Assembly: GCA_019639135.1 (NCBI GenBank)
Contig: JAHBSL010000010.1
Location: forward strand, 81,128 to 145,127
Direction: 5' to 3'
From: Acidobacteriota bacterium
GTDB taxonomy: Bacteria > Acidobacteriota > Blastocatellia > Pyrinomonadales > Pyrinomonadaceae
DNA: 64,000 nt
Of this stretch, positions 8,637 to 18,233 are shown one piece after another. The translations under genes were made by a program, and so were the position numbers. Below the pieces are notes generated by a model. That model saw only the letters and a list, made by a program, of their open reading frames with translations, was not told where the DNA came from and made no database searches. How positions within the stretch are numbered: the stretch's first letter is position 1; each line of letters begins with the position of its first letter.

Positions 8637-8673
8637 ACGGCCCTGGTGGCATGTTACCATCAGGGCCGCTTTA
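8637..8673. terminator. Strong hairpin between clpA-like gene and TonB-like gene
   Basis: CGGCCCTG (8638-8645) pairs with CAGGGCCG, and the stem continues inward through GTGG/CCAT with one wobble, giving about 15 base pairs and a short loop. It lies just downstream of the stop codon of the minus-strand clpA-like gene and probably ends that transcript. Confidence 0.7.
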
Positions 8674-8692
8674 TATCGAAACTGTGTTCCGA

Positions 8693-10978
8693 TCAGTTCA
8701 GGCTGAATCCATCGGTCGCCCGTACCGTTATCTCGCCGTTCTCGGCATCGACCCGGAAACGCATACCTGTCTTCCAAATGTTCGTGATCGGAAGCTTCAC
8801 CTTCTGATCGATATGCCGCTTGAGGAAGCGAGCTCCGTACGCGGGGCTGTAACCATTTTCGGTCAAAAGGTTGACCGCGGCTTCGGTCACCTCGACCAAC
8901 TTGCCCTGCCGCTCCATGTGCCGCTGCATCTTGCTCAGATAAAGGCGAGCGATCTCACGCACTTCGTCCATCGTCAGCGGCGAGAAAACGATGATCTCGT
9001 CGATGCGATTTCTGAACTCGGGTGTGAATCGCGTCTCGGCTGCCTTCATTACCTCGCCTTTTATCGCCTTCACCTCGCCGACCGACTTCATTCCGAACCC
9101 GAGAGGCTTCTCATACTTCTTAAAATTCTCTGAGCCGAGGTTCGAGGTCATTATAACGATCGCGTCCGAAAGATAGACCTTCTTCCCGCGGCCATCGGTG
9201 ATCCAGCCTTCATCGAAAGCCTGAAGGAACAGGTTCATCAAATACGGGGAAGCCTTTTCGACCTCATCCAGAAGCAGCACCGTATATGGGTTGTCCCTAA
9301 GCTGTTCGGTCAGAATGCCGCCGCGCTCCGAGCCGACAATGCCACGAGGCATGCCGATCAGTTTCTCGATCCCGACCGTTCCGTCGCCGTACTCGGAAAG
9401 GTCGATCCTGATCATCTTGCCCTCATCGCCGAACATGAATTCGGCAACCGCCTTTGCAAGTTCCGTCTTGCCAACGCCGGTCGGGCCGAGGAAAAGCAAT
9501 ACACCGTCCGGAGCATAGAAGTTCTCTTTGAGCGGGCCCTTGTTCAGCCGGAGCCTTTCGGCAACTGCCTGGACGGCCTCTTTTTGTCCGATCACGCGCT
9601 TTCCAAGTTCCGGCTCCATCGTCGCGAAGCGATCCGAGGTATCCCGATAGATCATATCCTTCGGAATTCGCGATTCCTGCGAGATCACGTCGATGATGTG
9701 CTCGGGCTGGACAATGTGGTCCTCTGATTCATTTATCTCAACCTTAACGGAAGCAGTGTCGAGCCAGCCGATCGCCTTATCCGGCAGATGTAGATGACGG
9801 ATGTAACGCGGCGACATCTCAAGAGCGGTGTTGATGGCTTCCTCCGAGATAGTGACCGAGTAATTCTTTTCAAGCCGCGGCTTAATGCCCATGAGGATAC
9901 GGCGGGTCTCGTCGATCGTCGGCTCATCAACCTTGACCAGCCGGAACCGCCGCGAGAGGGCCTCGTCCTCGGCGATGAACTCCTTGTATTCGGTCATCGT
10001 CGTTGCCCCGATTATCCGGAGTTCACCGCGGGCTAGGGCCGACTTGAACATATTTGCGGCATCGGAAGTCGTGCCCATTGCCGCTCCGGCACCGATGATG
10101 GTATGAGCCTCGTCGATGAACAGAATGATATTGTCCTTTTCTTTGACCTCGTCGATGATGCCCTTGATCCGCTCTTCAAACATTCCTCGGAGCATTGTCC
10201 CGGCGACGATGCCGCCCATCTGAAGCTGGACGATATGCGAATCGCGAAGCCGTGCGGGCACCTTGTCCGGTTCGAGTTCGATCAAGCGGGCAAGTCCCTC
10301 GACCACGGCTGTTTTGCCAACGCCGGGCTCGCCGACCAACATCGGTGAATTCGAGCGCTCGCGGTGAGCGAGGATCTCGATCATCTGCCGGATCTCTTTC
10401 TCGCGACCGATGGTCGGCGGGATCTTGTCCTGCCGGGCAAGTTTGTTCATCGAGACGCCAAAGTGGCGAAGGAAGTTTGGAAGTTCGTATTTCTGCCGTA
10501 CTCTCTCTTCCTCTTTCTCCCTCTTTCTAATCCGGGTACGGGCCGTTTGAGCCACCTCCTCGCCGGGAACACCGAGGTTTTGCAAAAGATCGATGAGCAC
10601 GCTGCGGTCGTCATTTGAAAGAACGTAAAAAAGATCGGTGCCGTCGATCACTCTACGACCCTGCGAACGGGCACGATCCATTGCCCGCTTAAAAAGCTCG
10701 GTGGTTTCCGGTGCGATACGGAAACCATTACCGGTGTGCTGGCGACCGTTATCGAGTCGGCGTTCGATAAGCAGCTTTACCGACCTCGGGTCAACCGCGA
10801 GGTCACGCATCGTTGCTGTAAAAAGCTCTTCCTCTTCATTCGAGAGCGCGTGAAGCACATGCTCGACCGCAACGTAGTTTTGATCCCGCCTTCGAGAAGC
10901 ATCCAATGCGGATTCAAGGATCCTGCGGCCGGTCTCGCTAAATTTATCTTTATAAGCGTCTATATCTGCCATATCCAT
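8693..10978 (-). CDS. ClpA-like AAA+ unfoldase (ATP-dependent Clp protease ATP-binding subunit)
   Basis: Hsp100 unfoldase that feeds substrates to ClpP. The start at 10978 (MDMADIDAYK) has a GAGAG purine stretch upstream; an extended frame to 11011 exists. Residues about 10-140 form a Clp N domain. The first AAA+ ring has Walker A GEPGVGKT and Walker B ILFIDEAH. The second has GPTGVGKT and LLLDEVEKA. There is no coiled-coil middle domain between the rings, which is ClpA-like rather than ClpB/ClpC-like. A loop with LGF (EKPLGFGM) sits where ClpP-binding IGF/IGL loops lie, just before RFTPEFRNR. First member downstream of grpE copy 1, so part of the stress island. clpP is not in the window. Confidence 0.85.
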   Translation of the reverse strand: MDMADIDAYKDKFSETGRRILESALDASRRRDQNYVAVEHVLHALSNEEEELFTATMRDLAVDPRSVKLLIERRLDNGRQHTGNGFRIAPETTELFKRAMDRARSQGRRVIDGTDLFYVLSNDDRSVLIDLLQNLGVPGEEVAQTARTRIRKREKEEERVRQKYELPNFLRHFGVSMNKLARQDKIPPTIGREKEIRQMIEILAHRERSNSPMLVGEPGVGKTAVVEGLARLIELEPDKVPARLRDSHIVQLQMGGIVAGTMLRGMFEERIKGIIDEVKEKDNIILFIDEAHTIIGAGAAMGTTSDAANMFKSALARGELRIIGATTMTEYKEFIAEDEALSRRFRLVKVDEPTIDETRRILMGIKPRLEKNYSVTISEEAINTALEMSPRYIRHLHLPDKAIGWLDTASVKVEINESEDHIVQPEHIIDVISQESRIPKDMIYRDTSDRFATMEPELGKRVIGQKEAVQAVAERLRLNKGPLKENFYAPDGVLLFLGPTGVGKTELAKAVAEFMFGDEGKMIRIDLSEYGDGTVGIEKLIGMPRGIVGSERGGILTEQLRDNPYTVLLLDEVEKASPYLMNLFLQAFDEGWITDGRGKKVYLSDAIVIMTSNLGSENFKKYEKPLGFGMKSVGEVKAIKGEVMKAAETRFTPEFRNRIDEIIVFSPLTMDEVREIARLYLSKMQRHMERQGKLVEVTEAAVNLLTENGYSPAYGARFLKRHIDQKVKLPITNIWKTGMRFRVDAENGEITVRATDGFSLN

Positions 10979-11090
10979 TTCACTCTCGACGAGACGTTTG
11001 AGGGCAGGCATTGGCGGAAATGCCTAACCCTATGATACCACCCGGAACCTGCTACTAGCCAAGAAAATTCCGTGAACAAACTTTGGAGAA

Positions 11091-11786
11091 CTACCCTCCG
11101 GCTTCGCGAGCGACAGCCTTTCCAACCTGAACCCGTGCCGGGCGAAGTAATCTGTCGCCAAAACGATAGCCTCGCTGATATTCGGCCGTTACCTTCCCAT
11201 CTTGTTCGCCCTCGACCGGAAGCATATCAACGGCTTCGTGGATCTCGGGATCGAAATTGACCCCGACAGATGCCACCGGCTCAACACCGACGCTGACCAA
11301 TGCCTGCTCGAATGAACGAGCTACGCCGCGAACGCCATCGCGAAGATTCTCGACCGAGGCATCAGATTCGCTTGCGGAAACTGCCAAGTTCAGGTTATCA
11401 AGCACCGGCAATAGCGTCTGCAGGAAATTGAACTTACTCTGACTTGCCCGGTCCTCAAGCGTTTTCATCAGGCGGGCACGCATCTCTGATGTTTCTTTCT
11501 CAAGATCGGCCTTTGCCTGCTCAAACTTCGCCTGTACGCCGACGAGCTTGGATTCGGCGGCTTCACGTCTATCGGTTTCAGCTTTTAGCCGTGCCTCAAG
11601 CTCTATTTCCCGTGGAGACTTTTGCGGTTCCTTGGGGGCAGGAGTCTCTTCAGCCGCTTCGGTCGTTTTGCGTTCGCCGCTTTCGTCGAATCGGCGCTTG
11701 TCGTTTATTGGTATCTTCAAATCTTCGCCTTCTTGGGATTCAAGTTCTTCAAGCTCTCGATCTTTCATTTTCTGTCTCTTGAACAC
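11091..11786 (-). CDS. grpE: GrpE nucleotide exchange factor, copy 1
   Basis: 231-residue GrpE: a charged, disordered N-terminus (1-65), a long coiled coil (about 65-125), then the four-helix/beta-wing region with LLPVLDNLNLAVS, FEQALVSVGVEPV and FDPEIHEAVDMLP. GrpE releases ADP from DnaK. The C-terminal YQRGYRFGDRLLRPARVQV is the typical family ending. It sits between clpB and the clpA-like gene, away from dnaK, while a second grpE lies in the hrcA-dnaK operon at 27-28 kb. The two copies differ strongly in sequence, so this is not a recent duplication. Confidence 0.9.
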   Translation of the reverse strand: MFKRQKMKDRELEELESQEGEDLKIPINDKRRFDESGERKTTEAAEETPAPKEPQKSPREIELEARLKAETDRREAAESKLVGVQAKFEQAKADLEKETSEMRARLMKTLEDRASQSKFNFLQTLLPVLDNLNLAVSASESDASVENLRDGVRGVARSFEQALVSVGVEPVASVGVNFDPEIHEAVDMLPVEGEQDGKVTAEYQRGYRFGDRLLRPARVQVGKAVAREAGG

Positions 11787-11814
11787 AATATAAAATTCTA
11801 AGCGTTTGGGCCTG

Positions 11815-11843
11815 CTATTGAAAGCCCGCGTCCTTACATCTGC
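11815..11843 (-). promoter_or_regulatory. Weak candidate promoter upstream of grpE copy 1
   Basis: On the minus strand, TTTCAA and TAGAAT (five of six -10 matches) are 17 bases apart, upstream of the grpE start. The -35 match is poor (three of six). It is a visual prediction in the 140-bp gap between clpB and grpE. Boundaries are approximate. Confidence 0.25.
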
Positions 11844-11926
11844 GGTCCATGATTATGGCCCAAAGGGCCGTTGCCGGGCTTCAACTGAGCGACAAAGGCC
11901 CTCTCGGTACAATGTTTACGCGGCGA

Positions 11927-14539
11927 TCAGTTCTGTCCGGCCGCTTTCTCCCCACCGCTCGGGACGAACTTTAGTTCGCCGTTTTCCGCCGTCACCTTTA
12001 CGGTCTGACCGGCGGCGATCTCACCATTGAGGAGTTTGACGGCGAGCGGATTCTGAACCAGCGACTGTATCGCTCGCTTAAGCGGTCGTGCACCGTAAAC
12101 CGGATCGTAGCCCTCAGTGATCAGAAGATCACGAGCAGAAGCGTCCAGCTCGATCGCGACGTTTCGTTCGGCAAGCATCGATTTAAGCTTGCCGAGCTGA
12201 ATATCGATGATCGAAGCGATCTCTTCTTTCCCAAGCTGATGGAACACGACGATGTCGTCGATCCGGTTCAGGAACTCCGGCTTGAAATGGTCGCGAAGCA
12301 CCTGCAGAACGTTTGCGCGAATGTCGCGGTCGGCCAACGGGTTCTCGGCCGAGGCCTGTATCTCTCGCGAACCGAGGTTCGAGGTCATTATCAGGACCGT
12401 ATTCTTGAAATCCACTACCCGGCCCTTGCTGTCTGTCAACCGGCCATCATCAAGGATCTGGAGCAAGACGTTGAACACATCCGGGTGAGCCTTTTCGATC
12501 TCGTCGAAAAGCACTACTGAATATGGCCGACGTCTTACGGCCTCCGTTAGCTGCCCGCCTTCCTCATAACCGACATAGCCCGGAGGAGCACCGATCATTC
12601 TTGCAACGGCGTGCTTCTCCATATATTCGGACATATCGAGCCGGACCATCGCTCGCTCGTCATCGAAGAGAAATTCCGCGAGAGCACGGGCGGTTTCCGT
12701 CTTACCAACGCCCGTCGGGCCAAGGAAAATGAACGATCCGACAGGACGGTTCGGGTCCTGTAAACCGGCCCTCGCACGGCGAACGGCATTTGCCACTGCC
12801 GAAAGGGCTTCGTCCTGCCCGATAACGCGATGGCGAAGGTTGTCCTCCATCGCCACGAGCTTCTGCATCTCGCTTTGAAGCATCTTTGAAACCGGCACGC
12901 CGGTCCATTTCGCGACGACCTCCGCCACGTCCTCTTCATCGACCTCTTCTTTTAGGAAAACTCCTTCCTTCTGAAGTTCCTCAAGCCGTGCCTGCTCGGT
13001 CTCAAGCTGCTTTTCGAGTTCGGGAATGCGCCCGTATTGAAGCTCGGCGGCTTTGTTCAGGTCCCCGGCCTGGCGGGCGTGCTCAAGCTCGAGCTTGGCT
13101 TCCTCAAGCTGTTCCTTGCCCTTCCGCATCTTCTCGATCTCTTCTTTTTCCGACTGCCACTTGGCCTTCATCGCCGATGACCGTTCCTTGAGATCCGCAA
13201 TGCGTTTCTCGATATCGCCGAGCCGCTCTTTCGACTTCTCGTCGGTTTCGCGACCGAGTGCCTGCCGCTCGATCTCAAGCTGCAGGATCTCGCGCTCAAG
13301 TTCATCGATCTCCTGAGGAAGCGAGTCGATCTCGATGCGGATCCGCGATGCCGCCTCGTCGATCAGGTCGATCGCTTTATCCGGCAAAAATCTGTCCGTA
13401 ATGTAGCGGTTCGAAAGCATCGCCGCCGCAACGATCGCCGCATCTTTGATCCGGACGCCATGGTGAACCTCGTAACGTTCCTTCAGCCCGCGAAGGATCG
13501 CGATGGTGTCCTCAACGTTCGGCTCGCCAATATATACCTGCTGAAACCGCCGTTCGAGTGCCTTATCTTTTTCGATGTACTTCTGATACTCGTTGAGCGT
13601 CGTCGCACCGACAGCCCGCAATGTGCCGCGGGCAAGAGCCGGCTTGAGCATGTTCGAGGCATCGATGGCTCCTTCCGAAGCTCCGGCCCCGACAAGGGTA
13701 TGAAGCTCATCGATGAATAGAATTATCTGGCCCTCGGCCTTTTCTATCTCCTTAAGTACGGCCTTTAGCCGGTCTTCAAACTCACCGCGATACTTTGCAC
13801 CGGCGAGCATCGCACCAAGGTCGAGTGAGACAAGCCGCTTGTTCTTGAGCGTTTCCGGGACGTCGCCTGAAACGATCCGCTGGGCAAGCCCCTCGACGAT
13901 CGCCGTTTTGCCGACGCCGGGTTCTCCGATCAGCACCGGATTGTTCTTTGTCCGCCGCGAGAGTATCTGGATCGTCCGCCTGATCTCATCGTCGCGGCCA
14001 ATTACGGGATCGAGCTTGCCTTTCCGGGCACGCTCCGTCAGGTCCTGAGCGTATTTCTCAAGTGCCTGAAAATTCTCTTCGGCATTTTGATCCGTGATCC
14101 GCGACCCGCCCCGCATTTCCGTGATCACTGTTTCTAGGTCTTCGCGGGTTACGCCGTTCGAGCGAAGAATACGGCCGGCATCGCCGTCCTTTTCCGAGGC
14201 GATCGAAAGCAGCAGATGCTCCGTCGAGACGTACTCGTCCTGCATCTTTTCTGCAATTTTCTGCACCTCTTGAAAAAGCGTGTTCGTGCGCGAACTAAAG
14301 TACTGCTGCCCGCCGGTGACCTTCGGCATCTTGTCGATCGAGACCTGCAGGTCGGCGGCGATTGCTGTCGTATTGGCACCGATCTTTCCAAGGATCGGCT
14401 TCAGCACGCCTTCCTTTTGCTCAAGCATCGCCGCCAGAATATGTTCCGGCTCGACCTGCTGGTTCTGCTGCTTTTCCGCAATGCCGATCGCCGCCTGAAC
14501 GGCCTCTTGCCCGCGGATCGTGAATCTGTCGAATCTCAT
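11927..14539 (-). CDS. clpB: ClpB protein disaggregase
   Basis: 870 residues, the normal ClpB length. N domain (residues 1-150), first AAA+ ring (GEPGVGKT, then [13 protein letters not shown]), a full coiled-coil middle domain (about 400-530, rich in Glu/Lys/Arg heptads), and the second ring ([22 protein letters not shown]). With DnaK, DnaJ and GrpE it resolubilises aggregates using ATP. The start [13 protein letters not shown] matches the family. It lies between hsp20 and grpE copy 1, all on the minus strand. Its leader contains a perfect 13-bp hairpin at 14566-14603. Confidence 0.97.
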   Translation of the reverse strand: MRFDRFTIRGQEAVQAAIGIAEKQQNQQVEPEHILAAMLEQKEGVLKPILGKIGANTTAIAADLQVSIDKMPKVTGGQQYFSSRTNTLFQEVQKIAEKMQDEYVSTEHLLLSIASEKDGDAGRILRSNGVTREDLETVITEMRGGSRITDQNAEENFQALEKYAQDLTERARKGKLDPVIGRDDEIRRTIQILSRRTKNNPVLIGEPGVGKTAIVEGLAQRIVSGDVPETLKNKRLVSLDLGAMLAGAKYRGEFEDRLKAVLKEIEKAEGQIILFIDELHTLVGAGASEGAIDASNMLKPALARGTLRAVGATTLNEYQKYIEKDKALERRFQQVYIGEPNVEDTIAILRGLKERYEVHHGVRIKDAAIVAAAMLSNRYITDRFLPDKAIDLIDEAASRIRIEIDSLPQEIDELEREILQLEIERQALGRETDEKSKERLGDIEKRIADLKERSSAMKAKWQSEKEEIEKMRKGKEQLEEAKLELEHARQAGDLNKAAELQYGRIPELEKQLETEQARLEELQKEGVFLKEEVDEEDVAEVVAKWTGVPVSKMLQSEMQKLVAMEDNLRHRVIGQDEALSAVANAVRRARAGLQDPNRPVGSFIFLGPTGVGKTETARALAEFLFDDERAMVRLDMSEYMEKHAVARMIGAPPGYVGYEEGGQLTEAVRRRPYSVVLFDEIEKAHPDVFNVLLQILDDGRLTDSKGRVVDFKNTVLIMTSNLGSREIQASAENPLADRDIRANVLQVLRDHFKPEFLNRIDDIVVFHQLGKEEIASIIDIQLGKLKSMLAERNVAIELDASARDLLITEGYDPVYGARPLKRAIQSLVQNPLAVKLLNGEIAAGQTVKVTAENGELKFVPSGGEKAAGQN

Positions 14540-14565
14540 GTCGCTATTTTACCCTAAAGACGGTG

Positions 14566-14603
14566 CGACGCAGAGAGCTTTTTGTGCAGTGCTCTCTGCG
14601 TCG
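14566..14603 (-). promoter_or_regulatory. 13-bp perfect hairpin in the gap between hsp20 and clpB
   Basis: CGACGCAGAGAGC (14566-14578) and its exact reverse complement (14591-14603) flank a 12-base loop. No U tract follows in the clpB direction, so it is not a standard terminator. It lies 27 bases upstream of the clpB start and could be a leader structure, an mRNA-processing site, or a dispersed palindrome. Confidence 0.5.
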
Positions 14604-14630
14604 GATCGTCGTCCCAACACACTTAGGGAA

Positions 14631-15122
14631 CTATACTTTCGCTGACTTGCTTTCCGTCTCGATCGCCTTGGCTTCGGAACCCGAAGCGTTAATCTCGATC
14701 TTGCGAGCCTTTGTCTCTTCACGCTTCGGAAGAGCTACTCGGAGAACGCCGTTCTCAAAGTCTGCGGTCGCACCTTCGGCCGTGATCGTCTGCGGAAGCG
14801 TGAACTGCCGCGTGAATGAACCATAGGCTCGTTCGACACGATGGTAGTTGTCGCCCTCGGTCTTTTTCTCGAACTTGCGCTCGCCCTTGAGCGTAAGCAC
14901 GTTATTCTCGACCGAAATCTCGAAATCATCGCGGTTCATTCCCGGAAGTTCAGCCTCCACGAAGAGCCGATTCTCGTCTTCATAAATATCCACATTCGGG
15001 CTCCACGAACCGCGGGCAAATTCACCGCGTTCAACCGAAGCCGGTACCGCGCTAAAAAGGCGGTTCATTTCGTCGTTGAGCGTCCGAAGTTCGCGAAATG
15101 GGTCAAATTTGATCATGTTCAT
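14631..15122 (-). CDS. Hsp20/alpha-crystallin small heat-shock protein
   Basis: 163 residues when started at ATG 15122, which sits 8 bases after a GGAGG ribosome-binding site; in-frame ATGs at 15128 and 15137 are too close to or upstream of that site. The alpha-crystallin domain spans about residues 38-135, with VDIYEDENRLFVEAELPGM, the ENNVLTLKGER strand and the A-x-x-x-NGVL-like FENGVLRVALPK motif. It acts as an ATP-independent holdase that passes clients to ClpB and DnaK, matching its place upstream of clpB. A strong promoter with a palindromic operator-like site precedes it. Confidence 0.93.
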   Translation of the reverse strand: MNMIKFDPFRELRTLNDEMNRLFSAVPASVERGEFARGSWSPNVDIYEDENRLFVEAELPGMNRDDFEISVENNVLTLKGERKFEKKTEGDNYHRVERAYGSFTRQFTLPQTITAEGATADFENGVLRVALPKREETKARKIEINASGSEAKAIETESKSAKV

Positions 15123-15163
15123 AATCATATCCTCCAAAAAGGTACTGGTTGATTGGGTTCAAT

Positions 15164-15179
15164 GACTAAATAATTAGTC
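15164..15179 (-). promoter_or_regulatory. Palindromic operator-like site at the hsp20 transcription start
   Basis: GACTAA and TTAGTC form perfect arms around a 4-base AT spacer. With the -10 box at 15187-15192, the start of transcription is predicted near 15180, so the palindrome would cover about +1 to +16. That is a classic repressor position. The sequence is not CIRCE. Confidence 0.5.
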
Positions 15180-15186
15180 TGAGTAA

Positions 15187-15215
15187 ATAATAAAACCTGA
15201 GTCGAATTCTGTCAA
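15187..15215 (-). promoter_or_regulatory. Strong sigma-70-type promoter for hsp20
   Basis: A perfect TTGACA (15215-15210) and TATTAT (15192-15187, five of six) are separated by exactly 17 bases on the minus strand. A vegetative promoter rather than a sigma-32-type one suggests control by a repressor. Confidence 0.7.
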
Positions 15216-15378
15216 GTCCATTTTTTTCACTAAAGACGACGCAAAATAGTCCGGTTTTCTATCGCCGATAAGGTGACACAATCGCCTTTTTTCGGTTATA
15301 TTTAGGAACGTTCGAGAACAACCGAAAGACAGGAACTCTCGTTTCCCCTTGCCCACTTTTTCGGACCAGCCGGCGCAT

Positions 15379-16443
15379 ATGAACATTTTTCGTGAGGTCC
15401 TTTGGCCGCTTCTTGCTGTCATATTGGCGTTCGTTGTCGGCGCCGTGATCATTTTGTTGCTCGGCGATGATCCGATCAACGCTTACGCCTGGTTGCTGTC
15501 TTCCTCGTTCGGATCGATCCGCGACATCGGCTGGACCTTGCACTATGCCACGCCGCTTATCTTCACCGGGCTCGCAGTTGCGGTCGCTTTCCGGTGCGGG
15601 TTGCTGAACATCGGCGCTGAAGGGCAGCTCTACATGGCTGCGTTCGCGACTGCCTGGGTCGGCATCACGCTGGGCGGGACGTCGGTTGCGGGCGAAAGTT
15701 GGGCATGGACGAGTTTACCGTCGTTCCTATTAGTGCCTTTGTGCGTTTTGGCGGCTGTATTGGTAGGAGGATTTTGGGGAGCGATACCAGGATTTCTCAA
15801 GGCCCGTTTCGGTTCGCATGAGGTGATCAATACGATCATGCTCAACTTCATCGCGATCGCCCTGGTAAGTTACCTTACGCAATATCATTACAAGAACCCC
15901 GGCCCGATCCTTGAAACGCCGCCGGTTGGCGAAGCCGCAACGATTCCGCGTCTCAATGAAATTTTCGGTTTCATATCGCCGGACGTTCCGCTCAACATCG
16001 CGTTCTTCATCGCCCTTTTGATGTGCGTCCTCGTTTACATTTTTCTTTGGAAGACCAAATGGGGGTATGAGCTGCGAGCCGTCGGCGAAAATCCTTCGGC
16101 TGCCGAGTATGGGGGCATCTCTCCGAAGAAACAGATCGTTCTCGCGATGACCATCTCGGGAGCACTCGCCGGAATGGTCGCGATCGGCGAGGTGATGGGT
16201 ACGCGCTATAACTACTACCACGACTTTTCCGCACAATGGGGATTCCTCGGGATCGCGGTCGCACTCCTGGGGCGCAACCATCCGCTTGGCGTTTTGATCG
16301 CGGCGATCTTCTTCGGAGTTCTGCTTCGCGGAGAGATCTTCGTTGATGCATTTACCCGTTATGTTTCTAAGGATCTTGGATTCGTGCTGCAGGCGATCAT
16401 GATCCTGTTCGTTGCTTGCTTCCAGAGGTACACACGCCGGTAG
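15379..16443 (+). CDS. Nucleoside ABC transporter permease (YufP/RnsC type)
   Basis: 354 residues from ATG 15379; an in-frame TTG at 15349 is less likely. About nine hydrophobic segments. The block GLAVAVAFRCGLLNIGAEGQ followed later by RAVGENPSAAEYGGI and GALAGMVAIGEVMG is characteristic of the BPD_transp_2 permeases that import nucleosides with BmpA-type binding lipoproteins. It is the first gene of the salvage operon and precedes a second permease. No ATPase or binding protein gene is in the window, so these must be encoded elsewhere. Confidence 0.88.
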   Translation: MNIFREVLWPLLAVILAFVVGAVIILLLGDDPINAYAWLLSSSFGSIRDIGWTLHYATPLIFTGLAVAVAFRCGLLNIGAEGQLYMAAFATAWVGITLGGTSVAGESWAWTSLPSFLLVPLCVLAAVLVGGFWGAIPGFLKARFGSHEVINTIMLNFIAIALVSYLTQYHYKNPGPILETPPVGEAATIPRLNEIFGFISPDVPLNIAFFIALLMCVLVYIFLWKTKWGYELRAVGENPSAAEYGGISPKKQIVLAMTISGALAGMVAIGEVMGTRYNYYHDFSAQWGFLGIAVALLGRNHPLGVLIAAIFFGVLLRGEIFVDAFTRYVSKDLGFVLQAIMILFVACFQRYTRR

Positions 16444-16454
16444 GGGTTTGAGCT

Positions 16455-17366
16455 ATGCAGGATATCCTAAACTGGGGCTTCTTTTTCTCGGGACTGACGG
16501 CGGCGACGCCGCTGATCTTCGCGGCTCTCGGCGGACTTTTTTCGGAACGTTCCGGTGTGATCAACATCGCTCTCGAAGGCCTTTTGCTCTCCGGTGCATT
16601 CACCGCCGCGGTCGTAACGTATCAAACCGGCAATCCTTATCTCGGCCTTCTATGCGGCATTGGTGCCGGCATCGTGACGGCGGCCGTCTATGCCATCGCG
16701 GTGCTGGAGTTCGAGGCCGATCAGGTCGTTGCCGGGATGGCGATAAATTTCCTGATGCTTGGGCTGCCCGCATTGATCAGCGGGGTGATATATGATTCGA
16801 CCGGTTCAACGCCGCAGATCGACAAAGCACAAAAGATACCGGTTATCTTCGGCGGACTTTCATATGCGACGATACTTGCACTTTTCACAGTAGCCATCGC
16901 GTGGTATGCCCTCTATAAGACGCCGTTTGGCTTGCGGCTTCGGGCCGTCGGTGAAAACCCGGAAGCGGCCGACGCTGCGGGTATAAATGTTAAGCTGCTT
17001 CGGTATGCGGCGGTCATTATTTCAGGCGTTCTCGCGGCGATCGGCGGGGCATTTCTGGCAACCGGCCAATCGTCGCTGTTCACCCGTGGTATGTCGGCGG
17101 GCCGCGGCTTTATCGCTTTGGCAGCATTGATCCTGGCGAAGTGGAAGCCGGTGCCGGTCTTATTCGCGTGCTTGTTCTTTGGGTTCACGGAGGCTCTTAC
17201 GATACAGATTCAAGGGGCACCGTGGGCAAAGATCAACGGAGAACCTATCCCGATCCAGTTCATTGAAATGATCCCGTATGTCCTTACGATCATAGTGCTC
17301 GCCGGATTTATCGGATTGAGTCGTGCTCCAAAGGCACTTGGCCAGCCGTACCGAAAGGAGAAGTAG
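16455..17366 (+). CDS. Nucleoside ABC transporter permease (YufQ/RnsD type)
   Basis: 303 residues with eight or nine hydrophobic segments. Family hallmarks are FAALGGLFSERSGVINIALE near the N-terminus and LRAVGENPEAADAAGI in the middle. It would form the heterodimeric membrane channel with the preceding permease. A GGGG-type ribosome-binding site lies before the ATG, 11 bases after the previous stop. Context with nucleoside phosphorylase and kinase genes supports nucleosides as substrate. Confidence 0.88.
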   Translation: MQDILNWGFFFSGLTAATPLIFAALGGLFSERSGVINIALEGLLLSGAFTAAVVTYQTGNPYLGLLCGIGAGIVTAAVYAIAVLEFEADQVVAGMAINFLMLGLPALISGVIYDSTGSTPQIDKAQKIPVIFGGLSYATILALFTVAIAWYALYKTPFGLRLRAVGENPEAADAAGINVKLLRYAAVIISGVLAAIGGAFLATGQSSLFTRGMSAGRGFIALAALILAKWKPVPVLFACLFFGFTEALTIQIQGAPWAKINGEPIPIQFIEMIPYVLTIIVLAGFIGLSRAPKALGQPYRKEK

Positions 17367-17378
17367 TTACTGAACAAA

Positions 17379-18233
17379 ATGACTTTCGAGAATGCGGCTG
17401 AGGCCGCCGAGTTCATTAAGCAGAAAACCGACCACCGGCCGCGGATCGCGATAGTGCTCGGGAGCGGATTGGGCGCATTCGGGGACGAACTGAATGACGC
17501 GGTGGCGATCCCTTATGAGGAAATACCTCATTTTGTCCGTTCCACGGTCGAGGGGCACGCGGGAAGTTTGGTCATCGGAACGAGCGGTGATGTCCCACTG
17601 ATCGTACAGCAGGGACGTTTTCATTATTACGAAGGCTATTCGATGGAGCAGGTGATGTTCCCGATGCGGGTCTTTGGGCGGATGGGTATCGAGGCTGTCG
17701 TCCTGACCAACGCGGCCGGAAGCCTGAAAGCCGGAATGCGGCCGGGCGACCTGATGCTGATCGCAGACCACATAAATATGATGGGCGTTAATCCGCTTCG
17801 CGGCCCTAATGACGCACGATTCGGTCCGCGATTTCCGGATATGACCGAGGTTTATGACCGCGAACTCCAGCGTTCGATCGACGAGGAGGCGAACGGAATC
17901 GCAAAGGAAAGGGCCGAGGCCGGCAAAGATAAGACCTTCAAAGATTTTCTTCACCGCGGCATCTATTGTGCACTCTCCGGGCCGACCTATGAAACTCCGG
18001 CCGAGATCAGGCTTTACCGCACGCTCGGGGCAGATGCCGTCGGGATGTCCACGGTTCCGGAGGCGATCGCCGCCCGCCATCAGGGTACGCGGGTCGCCGG
18101 TATTTCTTGCATTACGAATTTTGCAGCCGGAATGACGGACGACATCATACACCATGAAGAGGTCATGGAGGTCGGTGCCCGCGTTTCGGAGATTTTCAAG
18201 GAATTGCTGCGCAGGGTAATCAAGCGAATATGA
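17379..18233 (+). CDS. punA: Purine nucleoside phosphorylase, trimeric type
   Basis: 284 residues. The phosphate-binding loop is IVLGSGLGAFGDEL; further markers are QGRFHYYEGY, VVLTNAAGSL and GPTYETPAEIR. The base-pocket Asn is present in SCITNFAAG, and with the Glu of GPTYETPAE this is the pattern of 6-oxopurine (inosine/guanosine) specific enzymes. Phosphorolysis frees the base and ribose-1-phosphate. The last four bases overlap the uridine kinase start (ATGA), indicating translational coupling. Confidence 0.92.
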   Translation: MTFENAAEAAEFIKQKTDHRPRIAIVLGSGLGAFGDELNDAVAIPYEEIPHFVRSTVEGHAGSLVIGTSGDVPLIVQQGRFHYYEGYSMEQVMFPMRVFGRMGIEAVVLTNAAGSLKAGMRPGDLMLIADHINMMGVNPLRGPNDARFGPRFPDMTEVYDRELQRSIDEEANGIAKERAEAGKDKTFKDFLHRGIYCALSGPTYETPAEIRLYRTLGADAVGMSTVPEAIAARHQGTRVAGISCITNFAAGMTDDIIHHEEVMEVGARVSEIFKELLRRVIKRI

